DNA from: Gordius sp. MW1 | Lineage: Eukaryota > Nematomorpha > Gordioida > Gordea > Gordiidae | DNA: 64,000 nt | Reading direction: 5' to 3' | Assembly: GCA_964036665.1 (NCBI GenBank) | Contig: OZ038531.1 | Location: 10,788,168-10,852,167 of the forward strand | Shown here: piece after piece, positions 35,402 to 46,899 of the stretch | Numbering within the stretch: the first letter of the stretch is position 1 | Layout: each line of letters opens with the position of its first letter | Position numbers and translations under genes: made by a program | Notes under the pieces: generated by a model | Told to the model about the DNA's origin: nothing | Databases searched by the model: none | What the model saw: the letters and a program-made list of their open reading frames with translations, nothing else

Positions 35402-38038
35402 ATGAATGTTAAGTATGTTTTACAAATATTTTCAAGTATTTCTTAGATATGATTGGTTTCAAACGCCCAAAAATATTGTGATAAATATTTTGATCAAGAA
35501 TCCTTCTCCCAACGACGTCAATCTAAATATTGAGGAGCAACAAGTTTTATGCAATAATTGTATTTATTTTTAGATTTTTTTTGAGATTAAGAAGGAAAGT
35601 AGAACATTAATCATACAATTATATTCTAAAATTCTACCTTCAGATTCAACTATTAGTTATCACCCTTCAAAAGTATTTACATTATAACAAATTGAAACTA
35701 ATTAGTAAATTATTCCAAGCATGTGCCAATTACAATTGAGGAATTATAAGAGTAAATTAAGTTTTTTTTGATTTTATATAGTTCTCAAGTTTGCTATTAA
35801 TTTACAAACCCTATAAATTATTGCCATTAAAAGCTTAACCATAATTATTAAGGGGGGAGGGGAATTAAAACATGGATTTTTTAATTTAAACATAATTCCT
35901 CTCATCCCCTAAACCTTGTTTTAATTGGGTATAAAATATCTCATTACAGATGTACTTTTTATTATATTTTGACAATAGTGTATAACTTGATTATTTGGAA
36001 TTAAAAATGTCTTTTTAATAAATATGATATATATATTTTTATGGCATGCAAATGATATTTAACAAGGGTATTAAAACTTTAAATTGTAATAGGACTTTAG
36101 CCTCCAACTCTTGATTGGAGCCATATCCCCCAGTAGTTTTTATAGCCATGTAATATTAATCCTTTTGTTAAATTTCAAAATAGGCCATGCCCAAATTGAA
36201 TATAATTAAATCTGATATTGGCCTTTTTAGGCATATTGTGTTCTGCATTAGGGTCTCAATCAATACTTAATAGCCTATAACCTTTTCCATGCCAATAATA
36301 GTTTGTTTAGTAAAATATCTGTGTCATATTAAATTGAAAAATTTTATGAACTAGCAAGACAAACATTATTATAATTATTGATCACTTTAGTGATAATATT
36401 ACACTTCCAATTAAGCCTATGTAATTAAATCCATTAAAAAGACTCAGGCCAATGTAAAAGGGCATATACACTAATATTATCAGTGAAGGCTTTATAGAAC
36501 AAAATACATTTTTATGATGATTTATGGGGATGCATAGCCAAACTTCTATACCATTTTTGGAGCCAACAAAAAATGAGAATAAAAACACAGAGTATAATGA
36601 TAAGCATTTTCCCTATACTATGTTGTATGGCACAATCAATTTAACTAGTTTTTCACACCTTTTTCAACATTTCAACTCTTTAGATTTCTTTTATACCTAT
36701 AATAGATTTAAAGCTACTACTATAAAATGTTTAAAGATATTTTTTATATGTTTAATAGATTGAAATTAGACTTGTGAAATTGGAACATTCAGATGTACTT
36801 TGGCCTGCCCTTGAAAAAAATAATTTGTTATCAACATGTAAATAAGTGTGATCAATACCTAATCTTTTTCAGCTAAATTAGTTAATACATACCCTTCCTC
36901 TCACATTAAAGGATCCAAAAATTGGGACAAGATAGAAAAGGACATTGAAAAGGTTTTACTTATATATAAATATATATATGCTAAGGTAGGAAGAGGAAAA
37001 CACAAAATTAGAAGGAGAAGCTGCACTTCAACAATTATTTCAAAAAATATATGCAGATGGATCAGATGAAGTTAAAAAGGCTATGAATAAGTCTTTTGTA
37101 AGAGTAATTTTTTAAAAATGTTATATTAAAGAATATCAACACAACATTAAATAGTAAATTTAATGGATAAAGGCTTCGTAGGGTTTTTCAATCAAATTTA
37201 CCTTTATTATTATAAAATCGATTCTAAATGTAGTTTTTCTTGCAACTCAATTAGATCTTAGTTTTTTAAATAATTTTCTAAATAAAATTTTATTGTTAAT
37301 TATAATCTATACATATAGAGATTTTGAAAAATCAAAAATTCCCACACCTTAGGCAATTCAAAACTAATAAAAAATAATACTACATACAGCTTAACTGATA
37401 ATTTTTAGTAGTGCTAAAATTTATCATATAATATTTTTATAAATGTTTAAGGGTTTTCAGACCTTACATGATATTTTACAAAAAAGTTCATATAACAATT
37501 TGTTTTAATTTATAATTAACTACTGCTTGCAAGTTATTTTTTACTTCATCCTAATATTTTCTTCTAATTTTTGCACACGCTAAGTTACATAGTTTTGAAA
37601 AACTCGATTTAGGATTTCTCACGCAAATCATAAAATAATTTTAATCTATTCATCCTATCTAGGTGCAAAATATTTCTGTTATTGTTTTTAAGTCATGAGC
37701 TTAAGAAGTTGGGTATATATTTTAACCAAATTAATCTAATGAATTAGATTAAAATAATTGTTTTATTCGCGGGTGCATTCATAGATCTAGTTTTTCATCA
37801 CTCGTTATAAAGGGGAAAGGCTGGTTAGATTAAAAAATATTTTAAAATTATGTTTTATAATTTATTGCCATTTAAGCTTTAAAAGAAGATCACCTGCTAT
37901 ACTCGAGAATATAGTTTAAAATATATTTTTAAGATGGAGTCTGGCTCAACCGTACTAAGTACCAACTGGGCTGAAGTTTCAAATAAAAAGGTTGATATTA
38001 AAGCACCAGATGGAATGGAATGGAAGCCTTACTCATAG
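35402..38038 (+). CDS. SUGT1: SGT1 homologue, HSP90 co-chaperone lacking the TPR domain
   Basis: SGT1 is an HSP90 co-chaperone that acts with SKP1 in kinetochore assembly and SCF ubiquitin-ligase function. Seven exons join in phase: 35402-35412, 35447-35543, 35574-35672, 36759-36837, 36873-36952, 36990-37097, 37934-38038 (192 residues). The first codons M-N-V-K run straight into YDWFQT, the start of the CS domain (HSP90 binding; about residues 3-90). The SGS domain follows: [52 protein letters not shown] and VLSTNWAEV, ending MEWKPYS. The N-terminal TPR of human and plant SGT1 is absent, as in Drosophila; nothing upstream suggests missed TPR exons. Introns are 34, 30, 1086, 35, 37 and 836 bp. 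It is convergent with the ETS gene, stops 215 bp apart. Confidence 0.96.
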
Positions 38039-38253
38039 CACAAACAATGTCGATCCGTATAAATACGTTTATATCGTTAATTACAAATTTAACATCATGT
38101 ACATAAATTATTGATAACAAAAGGCAAAATAAATATATCGTGTTCAAAAAAAGATTGAATACTGATACCGGGTTGTTAATCGCTGAGTAATAATGATCGA
38201 TGACGGTATATTTGCTAATTTAAACATTTTAATTATTCTTTTTATATTTTAAA

Positions 38254-41200
38254 TTAATTGCATGCAATTTCCACAATATTTTTCGGCACCTTTACAAATT
38301 GATACACCAATCTTTGTCCGTCGACTTTTAAAAGAATTCCCCTTTGATAATAATACCTGACGAAAATAATTATATTTATATAATAATTTGTCAAATTTAG
38401 ATTACATTGTATTATAAATGTTATTGGATTAGTCGATTGACTAATTACAATTAAAACCATTAAAGAAATAAGTTTATTGTCATATCATTAACTTTCTATT
38501 TTGCAAACTTATGATTGGGACATTCGTTAAATAGTTATTTTTAAGTTTGGCAACTTTGTCTGAATGATTTATTTAACCACTTAAAATTGATGTAAATGGG
38601 TTTAATTTTGTCGTGCCGTTTGTAACATAGTCGTGTTCTTAGCAGATTTACATATTCTACGTATTAAATATTTAGATTTTTTTAGTTGCAAAACTTTTTG
38701 TAAGCTATGTTGTGTTATTTGGGATTATATTTAACTAATAAATCATGTCTATTAAATTATGTTTTTTTTCATTTTTGTTGTTTTTGTAAAATATATTAAG
38801 AGTTTAATTCGTATATTTGGACATAAATCTGCATTCGATAATACGACTCTTAAGTTTGCAATTATGGAAGTGAAGTCTTTTGAGTTAAAGTGCAATTTAA
38901 AATGAGTAGGGTTAAGCTCTTTTTGTTAGCTTATTTAAGTTTAGTTTTTGTTAACAAAATTAAGGTTGTGTTTATCACATATATAATTCTTTTTTAACGC
39001 AATTTATTATATTTATGCGATAACGATTAAATAATTAATTTAAAATGTTTATTCGTGAGAATAGATTTAGATGAATTTCCTCATGCCTGAAATATTTAGG
39101 ATATTTTTTCAATGAAGCCGTTTCAAAAGCAAATACTCTTGTTAAAAGTAGGAAAGTGAATTAAACAAGTTACAAACATATTTAGGATTTAACCCTCGTA
39201 ATTTAACTAAAATAGCTTTTACATTATTGCATTAATTGCTTACCTTAAAGCTCTACCCATGGTTTCATAATTCATATCTGGTTTGTTTTTGTGCCTACCC
39301 CATAACTTTGAAACCGCTTTGGAATCTACCAATTTAAAGATGCCTTTAGCCCTATCCGTCCATTTTATGTATTTAGGGCACGATGATTCATCTTGTAAAA
39401 GTTTTAATAAAAACTCCCATAAATAGGTGGTAGATCCTATAATTTATCTATTATTATCGATGTATATATGATACCTTTACGTTTGGACAGTATGTCATCT
39501 CGGACATTGAGTCTGTTTATTTTCTTATCTGAAAAATTAAATATAAACTAAGGCAATATGAAAAAAACAGTCAAAGCAAACATTTCATCTAGATAAAAAT
39601 TCATTTAGCTATCTGTTTATTCTAGACTGAAGTTAACTGGTGATATGCCACAATCACGAGGAATTATTATTGGGATTGAAGTGTTTTTAAAACTATCATT
39701 TCAAACAAATTTATTGTTGGTATAATTATAGATATTTTAGCAATTTTTTAAATGAATAAATATATACATAAACATAGACTTGATAGCCACTGCATTCGCA
39801 TTATATAAATTTAATGGAAGATAGACTGTCTTTAAGTTGCATTTTATAATAGTTTTAAACTGAAATATGATTACCTAATTATTCTTTATATTCGAATGTT
39901 AGCTAAATAACAAACCCATTCCTTAAAAATTAGAGATTTGGGATATTACAAATGTTAAAGATCTTAAGCTTCATTAGAACGGAATTCGTTGACATGTTAT
40001 TATATTTTAATTGCCCTTTTAATAAATAGATTAATTCATTTTTATCTTTGATATTAAGTATTGTGATAAACCTTCAGAGATTTTTAAGGGACTAATTAAA
40101 GAAAAATTAATTGATATTTTATAAAATCTAGTCTTTAACCACTCAAATTGCTATCCACTAGTATATAGCTAATTTAATATGCGATGGCCCAAATTAATTA
40201 GAAAATTTAGTTTTTTATAAAAAGGTTGTTAAGAAATACTTATTTCGCTGCTCGTTGCACATACTTTTTAGATAATAGGTGTTTGGTAGGCTATTTTTCG
40301 TTCTGTGATAAACTTTCCTTAAAGGTATTGGTAGCTGAACTATGTTTTTGGAATTGCTGTATTCATGTATTTGTACATTAGCACTTGCACTAGTATTCGA
40401 AATTTCATCTTGGAAACTGGGTGTTAATTTTTTGCTAAGTTGCTCATTGATTTTACACGACCAATTATTATAATTTAGACTTAGGTTTAGAGGTGCTACT
40501 TCATCTGTCGAGGTTGGTTCCTTTTCTTTTTCTCCGTTGTATTTACAGGAAGTTTTAATCCTCCTGTCTTCATTTCTCAAGACATTTGGTACTTTTTATA
40601 AATATGAAAAAATGTAATTTATTTCTTTCGCTCTTTCAAATTTATTTAAAACTAACTAACTGCAACAAGCATAGACGTAGTCAGGATTTGAATGAGCAAG
40701 AGGATACAAAAGGTTTAACAAATAATTTAGGAAAAACAGAATGGTAAACGTATAAAAGTTTAATAAATCAGATTTTTAAAAGGGTTACCATGCTATGCTA
40801 ATTATGTAATGTTAGAAATGCAAATGCCCATATGATGAATAGTTGATTATATGAATCAAATAAGTTAAATTTTATCTTACCAGGAAAAGCTGTGACGATG
40901 TCAGGCAAAGATGATTTATTTTTAGTTAATAACTTTAAAGAATCGTTGTTGTTGGTCATAAGGTAATTCTTGATTTCATCAAAGTTTGCAAAATAGGCAG
41001 CGTTTTCCAAGTCTGATACTCCACTATCTGCAGGACTTGGTGGCAACGATGCTAAAAATGAGTGTCGATAAAAAAACGGCAGCTAAAGATGATCATCAAA
41101 AGATTTAGCTAAATGAAAGAACATTAAATTGATATAGATCAGTTACAAACTTTTCAATCACAAACATTATATTATATCTACTTGACATCATAATAATGGT

Positions 41201-42935
41201 CTAACCCTAATAGATTTTGTCAAAGAAAATTAACGCGAGCTGTGTTGGGTTTGAAATTAAACTCAATAGTATAAAATTGAAGTTTAGAGGCCCATTTTAT
41301 GATCATTTTAAAAAAATTTACCCCTAACTAACAAATATATGATCGCTAAAAAATTTCCTGCAACCTAAAAATCACTTATTTAGAGAGTTTTGGTCTAAAC
41401 AAACATATGAAGCCTATTAACAGGCTATAAAACACTAAATAAATATGTAAAAATTTTCATAAATGGAAAAATAGTAGACAATAAAATGGCAGTAAATACG
41501 ACTACCTTGATAGTATATTTAAATAAAAAATAGGCAATTTTGAGAAAACAATGTTTAAATTACGATCAAATTGGTAAAATAATACTCATGGTTATACATC
41601 TATGGTCTTTGCCATTATTTTAATATTAATCAAAAGTTATCAAAGTAAATATTGAAACAAAATCAAATTATATTTTAATAATCGGGACCCCTACGAAATT
41701 TGGCTTGTAAAATTAACCATAAGGCAATTATTGCTTTTTATAAAAATCGGTTTATTTCTTGTATAAAATTTTTACAATACATTTTTTTAATTATTTGTTA
41801 TAAACAATAATTTTTTCACCGGTCGACAATGGCCGTTATAAAAATGGCCGTTTTTACAAGAATTATTAATTTAAAAATTCACTTTGTTTACGGAAATATT
41901 ATTTTTAATGAGCTAATAAAATGCGTTATATATTGGGGGAGAAATTACCTTTTGGACAAAGGGCTTGCCCAAACATTGCAAAATTTGGATAGGGATATAA
42001 TTTATGATATATGTTTTGACCTTGCAAGAAAGAATTGCAATCGTGCACCATGTTACCTCCTAGTTGGTAATTGAAAGCAGATCTATATAGAAACTGTGCA
42101 TTTTCTTTGGAAATGTCGTTAGTGATCGCGTTGCGTTCATGATCTGGATTCGGGTAATGTACATTTTTTGTAGCGTCACCGGGCGATAGATATTGACTAG
42201 GAGTATCATTAAGTTCATAAAAAGCATGATTGGGATTGGTTTGGAAACTTGATTTGGGATTAGATGATTGCAAAAGGGAAATGAGGGCAGATGAAGAAGA
42301 CGGAAGAGGATTATTTTTGTCGTGAATCGAATTAACTGGCAAATAACATAACGATGGTATGTTAAATTTGTGATGCATGGAATTTTTGAAATTGTGATCG
42401 ATAATGCTGTTATACCCATAGTCTTCAGCATTGTGGATGGATGCTGCCTGGGTTTCTAAATGAGAAATTAAACCAATATTTTGGTCATTCAGCGAAGTAC
42501 TCTTTTTATAGCTTGATAAATCTAATGAGGTGGAATTATAGGAAGCACTATATAAGTCGTTTGTATCGGAAAAATGCGCTTCATTGCCGCTATTTCCAGG
42601 ACCCTTCGGACAATATCCCTTTTGCCATCTATGTTCGGCATATTTCAAACCATAATTATTATCATTATTTTCAGTTTTGTCATATTTTTGGCCTGTTTTG
42701 TTATCAAGCGATAGACATAGGTTGGCGGTTTCTTCAAAATTGTGATTAGGAAAATTCAAATTTAAACGCTCGCCGTCTCTTTGTATTATTGTTGTGTTTT
42801 CAAAGTCCGTGTTATACAATAGGTTTGTCCCGTTCCTAGAAAGATGTTCTTTGTCGTAGTCATTATTACTAAATTTGGCATGTGATAGATCCTCCAAAAC
42901 AAAGCCTTCCTCGCACGATCCTTCAATATCGTTGA
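38254..42935 (-). CDS. ELF: ETS transcription factor of the E74/ELF class, 5' end open
   Basis: Sequence-specific nuclear transcription factor. Five exons join in phase: 42935-41949, 41051-40881, 40591-40265, 39436-39244 and 38356-38254 (592 residues found). The ETS domain spans the last two exons: [53 protein letters not shown] (recognition helix) and [19 protein letters not shown]. The words [24 protein letters not shown] place it with ELF1/2/4 and insect E74 rather than other ETS classes. The protein ends 34 codons into the last exon, soon after the domain. The upstream part is Asn/Ser-rich and low in complexity, with an [11 protein letters not shown] motif in exon 2. A 5' exon must exist, because the first exon starts at an acceptor with a 2-nt phase and no ATG; it was not found. 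Introns are 897, 289, 828 and 887 bp, none of them micro-introns. Confidence 0.94.
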
Positions 42936-43141
42936 CTTAATTTTGAAAAATAAAGACAAAATATAATTGAAAAGAAATTGATTTTTACGGCAAACATGTG
43001 TTTAAAACGCTAATAATTTCGGTATCTTTACACTCTCATGAAATGGCTTATTCTTTAAAATTGTATGATGGTATCTTTGTAAAAATTACTCATTTTAAAT
43101 ATTCTGAAACTCTTTAACGTATGATTATTTTGAGCTAATAA
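42936..43141. other. Upstream of the first ETS exon found, nothing recognised
   Basis: An acceptor-like TTCAAAATTAAG (minus strand) precedes the first identified ETS exon. No convincing donor or ATG-bearing exon was found before the hAT-like element begins. Confidence 0.3.
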
Positions 43142-43646
43142 TAGAGACTTGCACCTTCCGTCCCGCGGACAGACGCCATCTGCCCTAAAATAAAAAAAAC
43201 GGGTCGTGCGTGGACAAGCCGTCATATAACCTAGCGAGCTCGAGCCGGGCCTAGACATAAGTAAGGCCCGTTGTTTTTGTAATGTTATAATTTATAATTG
43301 TTGAATGTTTATTAAATTTCTCAGTAATTTAGGTCCAAGGGCAGCTAGTTCCTCAAACAAATATTAAAATATATAACCTCCATTACACACGATCCCAAAG
43401 AATTTTTTTATATCAAGCAGAAAATCACCATGGAAATTGTAAAATCCAATACAATCTCAATCCATGGCTCGATGCCAACTCATTAATTTAATATATTTTA
43501 GCATGTAACACACACAATTATTTGGAAATAAACCTCTATTGCAATAAAAAAAAATTAACAAAAAAAATTAAATTATATTTCCATCTTCATTCATTCATCA
43601 ATATCTCAACGCGCATTAAAAGTCTTAATTAGAGATAGACAGGATT
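43142..43646. mobile_element. hAT-like family 2, copy 2 (truncated, reverse)
   Basis: Begins TAGAGACTTGCACC with GC-rich GTCCCGCGG. It continues GCCGGGCCTAGACATAAGTAAGGCCC and ends near AATATCTCAACGCGCATTAAAAG. In reverse complement these match the right half of the 10889-12070 element. The distal half is missing, and a G-rich short element follows. Confidence 0.55.
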
Positions 43647-43649
43647 TAA

Positions 43650-43870
43650 AGGGGGCGGTAATAATTTAGGGAGGGGCAAAGAATATTTTTTATATCAAGA
43701 AATTTCCGATTTTGATGGGGGGGGGGGCAGGTCCCGCCATTGCCTCCCTATTATAATGACTAGCAATATTAAAGAACAAGAAGGGGGGGGGGGGGGAAGG
43801 GGTACAAATTCGACAACAAGGGGGAGGGGGCAATGGTCAAATTCTAACCAGGGGGTCAGAGAAATATACA
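43650..43870. mobile_element. G-rich short-element remnants
   Basis: GGGGGCGGTAATAATTTAGGGAGGGGCAAAG and GGGGGGGGGGGGCAGGTCCCGCC resemble the interior of the CATGGGCG family (compare 53230-53380). Further G runs (43785-43800) follow. The ends are not clear. Confidence 0.4.
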
Positions 43871-44954
43871 TTTTTGGCGTAAAAGTTAGCCGCTTACATC
43901 AACAAAAATGCTCAAAAAATTAAGAATCAAGTGAGGCCCGCAAAAAGGACAAAATGGTTGAGCTTTGGCCGAGGAACGGTCATCATTTATTATCAGATAA
44001 AAACATTTATTTTTTGCAGGGAAATTGTATATTTGAAGCTAAGATACCATAAATGCCAAAACTTGCAGACACAAAAACAAAAATGGCCTGTAGCCGGGAT
44101 CAGACCAATTAGATGTAAGCAACGGTCATCATTAACTTACAATTATCTAGCCAGTTCCTCAATCATCCGTTATAACGCAACAACCTAGACAAATTGCCAA
44201 AAGAAATAAAGATCAATAATGGATTTTACCTCGGGCGAGGTCGAAGATATTAAAGATAAACAGCAGTCTTTATTATTTATTTTCAGCTAAACAAATTTAT
44301 TTTTTGTATTATTGAAGCTAAGATACAATAAATACCAAAACCTGCAGCCACAAAAATGAAACTAAATTTTGGTCTTTGGCCGGGGTCAGATAAAGTAGAT
44401 CTAAGCAACGTTATCATTAATTTGCAGGGAATTATTTAGTCAGCTTCGCAATTATCCGTTATAAATCAACAACCTACACAAGGGAATACTAAAGTTCGAG
44501 TATGTGTAAAAGAAACTCGGGCCTTCGGCCCTCGTGGGAAGGGGGAGAAGGGAAGGGAAGAGGGGAAGGGAAGGGAAGAGGGGAAGGGAAGGGGGGACGA
44601 CTCATCTGTACTTCGTATAAATGTATCATATTTGCTATGCAATTTATGGGCGAGAAAGGTGGGAAGGGGCGAGAATGCCTATAGGGGGGTATTAAATGCC
44701 TAATGATTAATTAATTATTTATACAAATTTTCCATTATAGGCAAAATGTAATATAGGCAAAATGGAATATAGGCAAGGGTTAGGGTTAGATTTAGTGTTT
44801 GCTTCTAGTTGCGTATTACATTACTTTTTATGGCCTTTAGTGATTATGGGTCTAACAAACATTATATTATAAAACAACACAATGTTAAGAATTTGCAGAA
44901 TTGTTGGGAGAAATTTTTTGTTGAATTTGAACAATTTTTAATTAAAAAAATCAA

Positions 44955-45900
44955 AAATTTGGCCAATGGTCACTTTTTCTCTATTGGTCAGTACCAACAG
45001 ATACTCTATAAGTCAATGATAGCCAAAAAAAACGGAAAAAAAAATTTTGATGCTCACTTTGGCCAATGGTCATTTTTTTCCATTGGTCAGCAGCCAGCAC
45101 ACGGTAAAAGTGGATATAAATTCATAAGTGTAAAAAAAACGAAAAAAAAATTTTCGAATCACATTTTGGCCAATGGTCATTTTTTTCCATTGGTCAGCAG
45201 CCAGGACACGGTAAAAGTGGATATAAATTCATAATAGTCAAAAAAAAACGAAAAAAAAGTTTTCGAATCACATTTTGGCCAATGGTCATTTTATTCCATT
45301 GGTCAGCAGCCAGCGGACGGCCAAAAAGTCATAATAGCAATGGTAGTAACAGGAACAATCATAATAGTCAAAAAAAAACGAAAAAAATAATTTCGATTCA
45401 CATTTTGGCCAATGGTCATTTTTTCCATCGGTCAGGAGCCAGCGGACGGCCAAAAAGTCATAATAGCAATGGTAGTAACAGGAACAATCATAATAGTCAA
45501 AAAAACGAAAAAAATAATTTCGATTCACATTTTGGCCAATGGTCATTTTTTTCATTGGTCAGCAGCCAACGGACGGCCAAAAAGTCTTATTATCAATGAT
45601 AGTAACAAGAACAATCAGAAGAGTCAAAAAAAACTCCGGGATTCTAACCCAAAAACTAGTTAAATTGCATAGCAATTAGAAGTAAACAACTTTTATTTAT
45701 GTTTATTATATAACATTGGTCAGCAGCCAGCGGACGGCCAAAAAGTCATAATAGCAATGGTAGAAACAGGAACAATCATAATAATAAAAAAAAACGAAAA
45801 AAATAATTTCGATTCACATTTTGGCCAATGGTCATTTTTTTCATTGGTCAGCAGCCAGCGGACGGCCAAAAATTCTTATTATCAATGATAGTAACAAGAA
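44955..45900 (+). repeat. Minisatellite of GGCCAATGGTCA hairpin units (copy C)
   Basis: About seven units. Each carries TTTGGCCAATGGTCATTTTT, then CCATTGGTCAGCAGCCAG, CGGACGGCCAAAAAGTC, an AT-rich spacer with GGAACAATCATAATAGTC, and an A-run before TTTCGATTCACA. GGCCAATGG and CCATTGG flank a T-run and can form a hairpin. The same unit with a slightly different core builds copies A, B and D. Confidence 0.85.
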
Positions 45901-45941
45901 CAATCATAAGAGTCAATAAAACTCCGGGATTCTAACCCCAA

Positions 45942-46185
45942 AACTAGTTAAATTGCATAGCAATTAAAAGTAAACAACTTTTATTTATGTTTATTATATA
46001 ACTAGTTAAATTGCATAGCATTAAAAGTAAACAACTTTTATCTATGTTTATTATATAACAAAAACTAGTTAAATTGCATAGCAATTAAAAGTAAACAACT
46101 TTTATTTATGTTTATTATATAACTAGTTAAATTGCATAGCAATTAAAAGTAAACAACTTTTATTTATGTTTATTATATAATAGAT
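45942..46185 (+). repeat. 60-bp tandem array containing the family X palindrome
   Basis: Four head-to-tail units start at 45942, 46000, 46063 and 46121 (58-63 bp). Each reads AACTAGTTAAATTGCATAGC, then AATTAAAAGTAAACAAC and TTTTATTTATGTTTATTATAT. A solitary unit lies at about 45655. Each unit contains AATTGCATAGCAATT, the same word that marks the ends of family X. Confidence 0.85.
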
Positions 46186-46899
46186 AATTTAACAAATCTT
46201 ATATATAACACACCGAGGGAGATAGAGATGAGGGGTGGGGCACCTCTTTCTTATGCATTAATTTAAAAAAGCGATAACCTAATATACCCAATGCAAATAG
46301 ATAGGGAGGACAACGGACAACGGACAACGGACGGACAACGGACAACCAAAAACGAGCCCATAAATTGCATAGCAATTAAAATCATAAAGCAGCAAAATTT
46401 AATATCTATAACAAGACGTTTGGCGGCCTCTGACCGGGTCAAAGAAATTAGATGTAAGCAACGGTCAGCATTGATGCAGGTAATTATTTAGTCAGTTTCG
46501 CAATTATCCGTTATAAAGCACAAACAAATTGCCAAAAGGAATTTATATATAAATATGTCGGGCCATAAAAAATAATGGAATTTGGGGTCGGGCGAGGTCG
46601 AAAAAATTAATGCCAAACAGCGGTCATTAGCTAGTCTATTTGCGAAATCAAAATAAAAATCTTTTACAGATGCATAAGTCCACAGCCATTAAAAACCCAT
46701 ATAGGTTTACACAGCAAGAAAAATTGCAAGTTGGGCAGGACGGACGACTAAAAACGAGCCCATAAATTGCATAGCAATTAAACATGAAGTCGCCTAATAG
46801 AAGATCAATAACTGCTATTATTTCTGGATTAAAATCAATAAATAGATGATTTAAATATGATGAATTAACTTTCTATTTGTAAGAAAAAGGATTTTAAAG

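Larger units (their letters stand above)
43871..46780 (+). repeat. Repeat family X, copy C
   Basis: The longest plus-orientation copy. It has an upstream unique part with AACGGTCATCATT, GCAGACACAAAAA and TTATCCGTTATAA words. Then come CTCGGGCCTTCGGCCCTCGTG with a GGGAA-rich run (44517-44600), the word TTTGCTATGCAATTTATGGGC (44630), the minisatellite (44960-45900), the 60-bp array, and two tails each ending ACGAGCCCATAAATTGCATAGCAATT (46352-46377 and 46754-46780). Two tails in a row suggest two overlapping insertions or an internal duplication. Open frames crossing the array are only the array read through and are not genes. Confidence 0.65.

Noticed and set aside
36382-36763. Open frames inside SUGT1 intron 3
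   Set aside because: They lie in an intron between two CS-domain exons and show no recognisable motif.
39772-39805. CATAGACTTGATAGCCACTGCATTCG, resembling the P-like element end
   Set aside because: Only about 20 bp resemble the family and no partner end or duplication is evident; kept as a possible fragment and not annotated as an element.
42441-42749. Plus-strand open frame over the large ETS-gene exon (also the 42060-42431 minus frame)
   Set aside because: Overlapping frames of the 987-bp exon whose phases match the downstream ETS exons; no independent support.
44769-44786. GGGTTAGGGTTAG words (also near 7487-7520)
   Set aside because: Only two or three telomere-like units, degenerate and inside transposon sequence; too short to claim a telomeric tract.
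44955-46185. Possible CRISPR-like array
   Set aside because: Spacing is irregular, spacers are themselves repeated, there are no cas genes and the DNA is from an animal; it is a minisatellite.
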